From: an uncultured Planctomycetaceae bacterium
GTDB taxonomy: Bacteria > Planctomycetota > Planctomycetia > Planctomycetales > Planctomycetaceae
NCBI GenBank assembly: GCA_903921605.1
Contig: CAIXQV010001168.1
Span: forward strand, 1 to 38,898
Direction: 5' to 3'
Length of the DNA stretch: 38,898 bases
Both the position numbers and the translations under genes were made by a program. The notes beneath the pieces were generated by a model. That model worked only from the letters and a program-made list of their open reading frames with translations. It was not told the origin of the DNA and searched no databases. Position 1 is the stretch's first letter. Each line of letters begins with the position of its first letter. Shown here in pieces: positions 33,081-38,898 of the stretch.

Positions 33081-34157
33081 ATGAACCATTTGGCCAGAAG
33101 ACGAGACTCCGCCCAGAGAATTCGCACTGGCGCCGCTCATGTGTTGATCACTGCGATGATGATTGTGTTCCTGATCGCCGCTGCAATTACGGTGGACTTT
33201 GCCTACATGCAACTGATCCGAACGGAATTGCGAACGTCGACCGACGCGGCAGCGAAGGCCGGAGCAGAATCTCTGGCGAGAACTCAGGATGGAAATGCGG
33301 CCATCGCGGCAGCCATCGCCGTGGCTCGCGTCAACAAAGTCGGCCAGATGCCCTATACGATCACTTCCGGGGATGTTCTTTTAGGACGCGTTGTGCCGCA
33401 GGCTAACGGGGCCTGGGGATTTAGTCAGGGAGCCACTCCGTTCAATGCGGTGAGAGTTAATGGACGCGTCGGGCAAGGGGGCAGTTTTCAGTCGCTGCCA
33501 TTGTTGTTTAGTTCGAGTCTGGGCCACAGGCCGTTCTCGACACACACTTTTGCCACGGCCGGGCAGGCCGAAGTGGAAGTGTGTTTGTGTCTGGACCGAT
33601 CGGGATCGATGACAGAATTGATTTCTCGCACCAGGACTCGCTGGGAGGCGTTGAACTCGGCCATTTCAATTTTTCTGACGGAAGCTGGCAGAGTGGCAAC
33701 TCCGCCACGAACAGCGCTTGTCACCTGGTCCAGCAGTGCCAGTCTGGACTTTGCTCTGCCTTCCCCTGTCGGCTACTCATGGGATTCGAATAAATCCTCG
33801 GTTCAGACGACGCTCAGCAGAATCTCGCCAAACGGAATGACCAATCCGTCGTCAGGGCTCGATATCGCGATGAACACTCTTCTGGGAACTAATGGTCGTG
33901 GTTACAGCAACAAGGTGATCATCCTGTTAACGGACGGCGAAGCGAACACAGGCCCTGACGCCCGTACAAGAGCGGCGACTGCCAGGAACAACAAGATTCA
34001 AGTCCATTGCATCAGCATGATTCCGCAGCGGACCAGTTTGCTGGATGATATCGCAAACACCACAGGTGGCGATTCGTACACAACGACCGACACAGCCGGG
34101 TTAGAAACCGCTTTTCGCGAAATCGCTCGCAACTTGCCGATCGCACTGGTGGAATAA
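33081..34157 (+). CDS. TadG-like membrane-anchored VWA protein
   Basis: This protein of about 358 residues is read from ATG 33081; ATG 33042 in the same frame adds 13 residues, and neither has a strong ribosome site. The shorter start gives the usual TadG-like beginning: a basic stretch (ARRRDSAQRIRTGAAHV), one hydrophobic helix (about 21-43) and DFAYMQLIRTELRTSTDAAAKAGAESL, the signature of TadE/TadG-type pilus-like proteins. A VWA domain follows, with the MIDAS motif CLDRSGSM (about 173-180), the conserved NGMTNPSSGL region and VIILLTDGEANTG near residue 280. It resembles planctomycete surface or pilus-associated VWA proteins. It lies downstream of the rhombosortase pair in a repeat-rich spacer, so a link to that system is possible but unproven. 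Confidence 0.87.
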   Translation: MNHLARRRDSAQRIRTGAAHVLITAMMIVFLIAAAITVDFAYMQLIRTELRTSTDAAAKAGAESLARTQDGNAAIAAAIAVARVNKVGQMPYTITSGDVLLGRVVPQANGAWGFSQGATPFNAVRVNGRVGQGGSFQSLPLLFSSSLGHRPFSTHTFATAGQAEVEVCLCLDRSGSMTELISRTRTRWEALNSAISIFLTEAGRVATPPRTALVTWSSSASLDFALPSPVGYSWDSNKSSVQTTLSRISPNGMTNPSSGLDIAMNTLLGTNGRGYSNKVIILLTDGEANTGPDARTRAATARNNKIQVHCISMIPQRTSLLDDIANTTGGDSYTTTDTAGLETAFREIARNLPIALVE

Positions 34158-34224
34158 CTCAGGAGCATTCGCACTGCATCATGGAACGAGCATGTCCGGT
34201 GAAATCCCTTCGGATCGCAGGTTT

Positions 34225-34315
34225 GAACTGAGGATCGGCTCGGGGGTTCCTCGGCGATCGGCTGGATTCAAGGACACGTCTCGACGGAGCGAGACGGCTA
34301 CTTTAAAAATTGCTG
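34225..34315 (+). repeat. Dispersed repeat R1, partial copy 5
   Basis: Only the second half of R1 is present: GAGGATCGGCTCGGGGGTTCC, then hairpin 2, CGTCTCGACGGAGCGAGACG, at 34277-34296, then GCTACTTTAAAAATTGCTGGAGCA. The last part matches copy 2 (AAAACTGCTGGGGCAGATCGGCCC) rather than copy 4. The left half is missing near the end of the VWA gene. Confidence 0.75.
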
Positions 34316-34343
34316 GAGCAAATCGGCCCAATTACAGTTTGTT

Positions 34344-34414
34344 ACCACGAAAGACACGAAACACACGAAAGAATCGCATTGAGTTATTTTGACACACGTC
34401 GTGTCTTTCGTGGT
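34344..34414. repeat. GAAAGACAC inverted repeat, copy 2
   Basis: Perfect 16-bp arms, ACCACGAAAGACACGA (34344-34359) and TCGTGTCTTTCGTGGT (34399-34414), with a 39-base loop. The left flank (CACGAAACACACGAAAGAATCGC) and the right flank (GAACTCAAC) also match copy 1 at 23205-23295. It sits between an R1 copy on the left and one on the right, as copy 1 does. Confidence 0.8.
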
Positions 34415-34487
34415 GAACTCAACTTTCTGACGAAGGCGTATCGCGAAGTCAGGCACGAATGCTCAACACGCATCATCGAGTCGGCCG

Positions 34488-34676
34488 CCCATGTAGCCAT
34501 CTCGCTCCGCGCGATGAGCCTTGTACGATGCACGTTGTGGTCCCCAAGCCGACCGCCAAATTCAAGTCCGCGTTGATGAAGTTGTACTGAGGATCCGCTG
34601 GGAGTTTCCTGTGCAATGGGCCGGCTGCAAGGAAACGTCTCGACGGAGCGAGACGGCTACTTTGGGAACGGGTTGA
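34488..34676 (+). repeat. Dispersed repeat R1, copy 6
   Basis: Hairpin 1 with one change is at 34497-34516 (CCATCTCGCTCCGCGCGATG). Hairpin 2 is intact at 34636-34655. The interior matches copy 4 (GCGTTGATGAAGTTGTACTGAGGATC, GAGTTTCC, CAATGGGC, GGCTGCAAGG). A further shared block follows at 34698-34785. Confidence 0.8.
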
Positions 34677-35115
34677 CCATCGATGATTGGTTTACAGAGG
34701 TGGCATTTCCATTCGCTGAGAGTGTGCCGCAGGCTCAAGAATCCTCTGTCAGGATTCTCTTCTGGAAGCCAGCTTGCCATGCAAGTTCAACGTGGAACGT
34801 GAGAAGGGCTGATTGAGAAAACTCCATAGCCACTCTGCAAATAGAAACCAGAAAGGGACTTTTTCTGGTCCTTGCCCCAGCGAGACGAGTCGCGTTTGAT
34901 CTCAGGTATGGCTGTGCCACCCAGCGGCTTACAAAGCCAGCCCTGTGGGACGAGCAAAGTCTCGCCCGAATTGCATACTTGGTCGCAATAGGCCGAGAAG
35001 TCCGCTCCATCAGACTCGGCAACGAGAACCTACCGAAATACGCGACTTCAATCCATGAAACTTCATCAAACATTTCTGCGTGACATTCGGCAAAGTCAAG
35101 TGTTAGAATTCGGGA
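34677..35115. other. Spacer before the HNH pair, no supported gene
   Basis: This stretch holds the block shared with 32563-32640 and a GC-mixed region in which a minus-strand frame (34735-35073) reads without a stop. That frame has no ribosome site and an odd composition, and I do not call it. A GGAC/GTCC hairpin around 34865-34882 is present. The promoter for the gene starting at 35116 is not evident. Confidence 0.45.
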
Positions 35116-35373
35116 ATGAGCACCATCAACTATCTCGATCGAATGCTGCAGCCCGTCACGGAAGCGATGAGCCCCGAGTTTGCCAACAAGCTGATCAGCT
35201 TGCGGGCCGATGAGGAATTACTGTCACATGTCGAGCAGCTTCGTGGGAAGGCGAATCAGGGAACCATGACAGCAGAGGAAGAAGCTGAGTATCGTGATTT
35301 CGTTGAAGCAGTCGATGTGATCTCGATATTGCAGGCCCAGGCTCGAAGAGTTCTTGCGAAACCTTCACGATAG
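35116..35373 (+). CDS. Small helical protein upstream of HNH nuclease
   Basis: This 85-residue protein is predicted to be mostly helical and acidic (MTAEEEAEYRDFVEAVDVISILQAQARRVL). The stop at 35371-35373 lies two bases before the ATG of the HNH gene (35376), so the genes are surely co-transcribed. I do not recognise a named family, though paired small helical protein/HNH genes are seen in cyanobacteria and planctomycetes. It could be an inhibitor or partner of the nuclease, as in toxin-antitoxin pairs; that is inference only. The preceding bases give AATTCGGGA just before ATG 35116, a weak ribosome site. Confidence 0.72.
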   Translation: MSTINYLDRMLQPVTEAMSPEFANKLISLRADEELLSHVEQLRGKANQGTMTAEEEAEYRDFVEAVDVISILQAQARRVLAKPSR

Positions 35374-35375
35374 TC

Positions 35376-35777
35376 ATGGACGCGACCACCAGAACGATTG
35401 TGCGTGAGCGAGCTGAGTGGCGGTGCGAATACTGTGGTATCCCGGAAGCAGCAACGCCGTTTGTTCCTTTCCATGTTGAGCACGTCATTGCTCAACAACA
35501 TCTGATCGATGACAGCCTTCAGAACCTGGCCCTTGCATGTGACCGATGTAACGCCTTCAAAGGTCCCAACCTTTCGAGCGTGGATCCCGTAACCAATGCT
35601 GTTGTGCATTTGTTTCATCCACGAATTGACAATTGGAAAAAGCATTTTGATCTCGTTGAGGGATCCATCGTTGGGCTTACGCCGAAAGGCCGCGCGACAG
35701 TCCGTCTACTTTGTATGAATGCTCCCCGCCGCGTCCAACTTCGCGAGGAATGGACCAAAGAACAGAAGGACTGGTGA
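35376..35777 (+). CDS. HNH endonuclease family protein
   Basis: This 133-residue protein has an HNH (beta-beta-alpha metal) nuclease domain. CEYCG (about 17-21) and CDRCN (about 53-57) supply a CXXC pair on each side of FHVEHVIAQQH, where VEHV is the first part of the HNH core and NLALACDRCNAFKGPN completes it. The C-terminal 60 residues (RIDNWKKHFDL..., GRATVRLLCMN) form a tail common to stand-alone HNH proteins of this group. It probably cleaves DNA, as in restriction, homing or toxin systems; none of these can be chosen from sequence. It is coupled to the small protein upstream. Downstream 35778-35954 contains no gene. Confidence 0.88.
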   Translation: MDATTRTIVRERAEWRCEYCGIPEAATPFVPFHVEHVIAQQHLIDDSLQNLALACDRCNAFKGPNLSSVDPVTNAVVHLFHPRIDNWKKHFDLVEGSIVGLTPKGRATVRLLCMNAPRRVQLREEWTKEQKDW

Positions 35778-35954
35778 CAGAGTTCATTTTTCGAGCCAGT
35801 CCATTTTCCAGGTGAGGGTGTGCAGCAAGATCGCCAACACTGGATCACCAGTGTCTGGGGCGGGAATTGTGAGTTTGAGCGACGAGTAATCGGGGCCATC
35901 CAAACCCAGAATTCCAATAGCAGCGGATTCGTCGGATGGCGAACAGGAAACTCC

Positions 35955-36118
35955 CCCGACCCCACCGGGTCGACCCCGGTGGTCCATGGGCTTCTGCACC
36001 ACTTGAAATCAATCTCTCCCGGAACCGGGCGGCCTTGGCTAGACTCGATTGCAGTGATGGCGCCGGATGCGACGGTAAGCGGAACGGTCCGCGATAGTAG
36101 TTCGATGGTGCTGACCAG
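35955..36118 (+). repeat. Dispersed repeat R2, copy 2
   Basis: This is the counterpart of 22834-22995 in the same orientation. The left part folds as CCACCGGG-TCGAC-CCCGGTGG. Unlike copy 1, it is not followed by R1; the end of the TPR gene follows instead. Confidence 0.72.
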
Positions 36119-36167
36119 GCGGCTCTCGATGGCCCCGGTGTCTGCTGGGCCATTCGGGTCGATAACG

Positions 36168-37322
36168 TCATTCCACTTTGCCGTTCAGAAAATCCAGTAG
36201 TGCCGTGACAAGTATCAGTGAACACGTAAAAGCGACGATTACTCCTACGTGTTTCGTGTATAGAAAAATGGCCGCAACCCCAAGAATCACAAACGGCAGA
36301 ACAGCACGACATGCAAGATCAAAAATCACGATTCGTCGGTGCTCGAAAACGGTCTTCTGATGCAGGATCTGTATGAGCCTTGCGCATTCTCCGGGGCCGA
36401 CGGGAATAAACGGGAACAGAGTAATTAGCAGCGGCGGAATCGTCACGTCGCGATCGTCCCGCAAACCAATCGCATGCAGGGCAAGTACTCCAGCAATTGG
36501 TACGAAAAGCAACCAGGCAATCTTTCGAGACCATTGCCAGTTTTGAATTGTGAGAATCAGCAGTTCAAACTTGAGCAGGATCCGGGTTACTGGAGATTGA
36601 ATTTGAAGTGACTTGAAAAACTCTTCACGATGGGCCGGATTGTTGGGGTCCAGCCGAACAGCTGCTTCGGCATGTTCAGTCGCGGTTACAAGGTCATGCT
36701 TCGAAAATGCTGCCCGAGCCGCCTCCTGGTGCGCCGAACCATCCTCTGGATTGAGCGATAGAGAGAGTCGAAGAGTTTCATCGGCCTGAGCATGCTTCCG
36801 AAGACCTCTGAGAATTTGGCTTTTTAGCAACAGATGTTTGGGCTCTGGCCCCCCGGCGGCCAGTGCCTGATCAACCGACTTAAGCGCTTTCCTTCGATAG
36901 CCCATCGCGAATTGCATTCTTCCCAGAGCTATCCATGCATCAGGGCGATCGGGAACTTTCGAAATCGCGATCTTCAGGAGCGATTCGGCGTAGGCAAATC
37001 GAGGAGGCGTTGTTTCAAGTTGAAACCAGCGAACTTGCCGTGGCGGCTGAAAACCTGCATCATAAAAACTGGAAATGGCCAGATATAAAAAGCCGTAATA
37101 GTGTTCCGGAGCAACTGCAAGGATGCGCTCCGCAGCTATTCGCCCTGAAGCAAAGTTCTTGAGCTTGATCTCAACCTGTGCCAAAATCGTGAATGCCGTG
37201 ACACTTTCGTGATTTATCGCTAACGCCTCGAAAGCCGCGACTCGCGCATCTTCAACTCGACCAAGTCTTAGCAGGTGAAAAGCACGCTGAAGCCATAATT
37301 CCTGAGATTCTGGTTCGGACAT
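36168..37322 (-). CDS. TPR-repeat membrane protein
   Basis: This 384-residue protein starts at ATG 37322. Residues 1 to about 245 are tetratricopeptide-like helical pairs (LQRAFHLLRLGRVEDARVAA, TAFTILAQVEIKLKNFASGR, WIALGRMQFAMGYRRKALKS and LVTATEHAEAAVRLDPNNP). The C-terminal third has about four hydrophobic segments (IAWLLFVPIAGVLALHAIGL, IPPLLITLFPFIPVGPG, AVLPFVILGVAAIFLY and IVAFTCSLILVTALLDF). TPR proteins generally mediate protein-protein contacts; the membrane half suggests a scaffold at the inner membrane. A small membrane protein gene lies upstream on the same strand and may be in the same operon. The function is unknown. Confidence 0.85.
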   Translation of the reverse strand: MSEPESQELWLQRAFHLLRLGRVEDARVAAFEALAINHESVTAFTILAQVEIKLKNFASGRIAAERILAVAPEHYYGFLYLAISSFYDAGFQPPRQVRWFQLETTPPRFAYAESLLKIAISKVPDRPDAWIALGRMQFAMGYRRKALKSVDQALAAGGPEPKHLLLKSQILRGLRKHAQADETLRLSLSLNPEDGSAHQEAARAAFSKHDLVTATEHAEAAVRLDPNNPAHREEFFKSLQIQSPVTRILLKFELLILTIQNWQWSRKIAWLLFVPIAGVLALHAIGLRDDRDVTIPPLLITLFPFIPVGPGECARLIQILHQKTVFEHRRIVIFDLACRAVLPFVILGVAAIFLYTKHVGVIVAFTCSLILVTALLDFLNGKVE

Positions 37323-37373
37323 GATGAGTAATCACCAGTAGAAATTGGTGCTATGTAACGCAGGAGAATTCTG

Positions 37374-38024
37374 TCACGAGAAGACAAGCCCTCCAATCAA
37401 CTGGCATATAATACACAGAGGCAATCGAACTCCCAAAGTTAACAAACAATCACCGGGGAAAAGTCCTGACTGCACGACAGCATTGGCAGGCATACACTTC
37501 AAATAAGATACTTCAGCCGCAAACGAATCCACATTCTTTTCGTTGTCCAGAATCGCGACGGGAATCCGTGACAACAAACGACTCGACTTCAGATCCGAGT
37601 CGCTGACTGTGTCAAACCAATCGCCATGGCGGTACCCGGTTGGCGACGTATAAAAAAGGGGCGTCTGCACGTAACGAAGCCATGCTGTTGTGTAGAGCTG
37701 CCCATGAACTTCATAGAACGCCAGAAGGTAAAAAAACTCTTTTTTACGATACTCTGATGTCAGCGAAGTTGCTTGGGACACAATAACAATACACTCTGCG
37801 CGAGGCCAAAAGACGCTTGCTGAGGCTAAAGCAAGTCGAAGGGCGCACAGCGTTGCAATCCAAATGCAAAACTGGAACACCGTTCCCAGCAGGAAAAGCT
37901 GGGAAGCCTTGAGTTCATCTCCCGCTGCAACCCGAGATATCGCGAGAGAAAGCCATGGTAAGGACCACGGCAGAGGGATAATCCATGCAAGCCGAAGCAG
38001 ATTAAGTTGTCTCCATAGACGCAT
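37374..38024 (-). CDS. Small membrane protein, possibly DUF3592-like
   Basis: This 216-residue protein has hydrophobic segments at about 10-30 (LAWIIPLPWSLPWLSLAI), 42-66 and 195-213 (PLCIICQLIGGLVF). Between them, a soluble region includes FYLLAFYEVHGQLYTTAWLRY and RIPVAILDNEKNVDSFAAE. The layout of two helices, an extracellular beta-rich loop and a further helix resembles the DUF3592 family, but the match is weak and by eye. It lies 51 bases upstream of the TPR gene on the same strand, so both may form one operon. The function is unknown. Confidence 0.62.
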   Translation of the reverse strand: MRLWRQLNLLRLAWIIPLPWSLPWLSLAISRVAAGDELKASQLFLLGTVFQFCIWIATLCALRLALASASVFWPRAECIVIVSQATSLTSEYRKKEFFYLLAFYEVHGQLYTTAWLRYVQTPLFYTSPTGYRHGDWFDTVSDSDLKSSRLLSRIPVAILDNEKNVDSFAAEVSYLKCMPANAVVQSGLFPGDCLLTLGVRLPLCIICQLIGGLVFS

Positions 38025-38253
38025 GGTTCTGCTTTCAAGGACGAGGTCTTAGTGAGCGGCACGACCATTTTCCATTTGCCACCCATCCCTTTTCTGTTTC
38101 GATCTACTCGTCACGCCCCTCTGAGTTCCAGCGCCCGCGTTGTTCTGAAGTTTCATCTTAGTGTTTCTAAGGGATTTCGTTTGCGGAATATCGAAGTGAA
38201 TCCGGGGGCCGAGGGGCCACATTTCCTCGGTGGCTCCCTCGATTACGTTCAAG

Positions 38254-38898
38254 TTACTGATAAACAATTCCGCCAGCCACAGAATACTCAGGCTGATAAC
38301 TCACGATGCTGCGACCGTCTGAGGTCGTCGATGGCTTCAGGCGAAACACGGTGAAGTGAGCGGGTGAACCTTCCTGAAGTCCGGCGATCGCTCGCTTCAT
38401 CATCGCGGCGGGCTGGCTGGAAGCTAATGGCCACGCTTCGGCGAGAGTTACTCCGCAACTATTCATCAGGTGAGCCACGCATTCCCCGGTTGTGGCTCCG
38501 GAACCAGCCAGAAACTGAGTCTGCCCGGCCACCACAATTCGACCATCGTCGAGCACGTCGACAGAAACATCGCCCGTCGTATATCGCCCCGGTCGACATC
38601 CGCCAAAGCCGGAGACATCCGATGTCAGCACCATGCGACTCAACGTCTTACATCGCAGAATACAATTGAGCATATGAGCCGGTACGTGCCAGCCGTCAGC
38701 GATCACGCTGCAGGTCAGGCGATCATCGGCCAACTGTGGCCAGAACACATTGTCATGTCGAGGCACCAGCCCGGAACAGCCGTTGCCCAGATGTGTTCCC
38801 AGTTGAGCACCACAGTCGATAGCTTGGAGAATTTCAGCACTCGTCGCTCCCGTGTGCCCAATGGCAATCACCACACCTGTCGCCGAAACCTGGCGGAT
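38254..38898 (-). CDS. nagA: NagA-like N-acetylglucosamine-6-phosphate deacetylase, 3' part
   Basis: The gene runs off the right edge: the frame continues through the last base. About 214 residues are visible. VIAIGHTGATSAEILQAIDCG and QLGTHLGNG hold the two metal/substrate His positions of NagA. CSVIADGWHVPAHML matches the substrate-contact segment, MVLTSDVSGFG holds the catalytic Asp, and FLAGSGATTGECVAHLMNSCGV is the conserved C-terminal core. NagA removes acetate from GlcNAc-6-phosphate during amino-sugar and peptidoglycan recycling. The visible part has an unusual THLGNG where many NagA proteins have THLFNA, so a related deacetylase remains possible. Its downstream spacer, 38025-38253, has no gene I can see. 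Confidence 0.85.
   Translation of the reverse strand: MRQVSATGVVIAIGHTGATSAEILQAIDCGAQLGTHLGNGCSGLVPRHDNVFWPQLADDRLTCSVIADGWHVPAHMLNCILRCKTLSRMVLTSDVSGFGGCRPGRYTTGDVSVDVLDDGRIVVAGQTQFLAGSGATTGECVAHLMNSCGVTLAEAWPLASSQPAAMMKRAIAGLQEGSPAHFTVFRLKPSTTSDGRSIVSYQPEYSVAGGIVYQ

Noticed and set aside
19130..34676. Repeated hairpins as a possible CRISPR array
   Set aside because: The copies are scattered over 15 kb, their spacers are long and partly conserved, and no cas gene is present. They are dispersed repeats, not an array.
34735..35073. A 112-residue minus-strand open frame
   Set aside because: No ribosome site or domain was seen. It overlaps the block shared with 32563-32640, so it is probably not a gene, although I cannot exclude a small planctomycete-specific ORF.

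Overview
The window looks like chromosomal DNA of a planctomycete (phylum Planctomycetota). This is an inference from gene content: a Tat-exported DUF1501 protein, VIT/VWA and TadG-like VWA proteins, HEXXH proteins with disordered tails, tandem amidohydrolases, many long spacers and few strong Shine-Dalgarno sites. No rRNA, tRNA, CRISPR array, insertion sequence or phage gene was recognised.

Layout. (1) 1-4069, plus strand: the end of what is probably a cbb3 oxidase/assembly cluster, with an Ala/Glu/Pro-rich tail, two small membrane proteins, a FixI/CcoI copper P-type ATPase and a SafE-like membrane protein. (2) 4070-7834: a REP-like hairpin cluster, a membrane-anchored hypothetical, a lipoprotein with a clear terminator, and a short LeuA-like synthase. 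(3) 7957-12627, minus: two exported amidohydrolases, one of them a double-domain fusion. (4) 13194-17186, plus: a HEXXH protein, class II DAHP synthase and three TatA-type genes, the last two a tandem duplication with a 191-bp period. (5) 17543-22562, minus: a DUF1501 Tat substrate, prfA with rpmE (type B L31), and a sigma-54 activator with a receiver-like N terminus. (6) 22563-26777: a repeat-rich spacer, a methyltransferase/glycosyltransferase pair and a divergent alpha/beta-hydrolase lipoprotein. (7) 27091-31853: the most interesting block, described below. (8) 31854-36167: repeat-rich DNA around a TadG-like VWA protein and a small-protein/HNH nuclease pair. (9) 36168-38898, minus: a TPR membrane protein, a small membrane protein and the 3' part of a NagA-like deacetylase that runs off the window.

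The central system. A sigma-54-dependent activator with an unrecognised N-terminal domain (27091-28641, minus) is divergent from a secreted VIT/VWA protein (28879-31071). That protein has a near-consensus -24/-12 promoter at 28812-28827 and a palindromic activator-site candidate at 28696-28712. It ends in a Gly-rich run, a short hydrophobic stretch and an RKRR cluster, and the next gene (31200-31853) is a rhombosortase-like intramembrane serine protease. I read this as a self-contained, sigma-54-switched surface-protein system with one protease and one dedicated target. It is analogous to, but not the same as, the dedicated-sortase systems of marine proteobacteria.

Spacers between 19 and 36 kb hold a mosaic of dispersed repeats. 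A unit of about 190 bp with two conserved hairpins occurs at least five times plus one partial copy. Other repeat blocks and a GAAAGACAC inverted repeat are joined to it in different orders.
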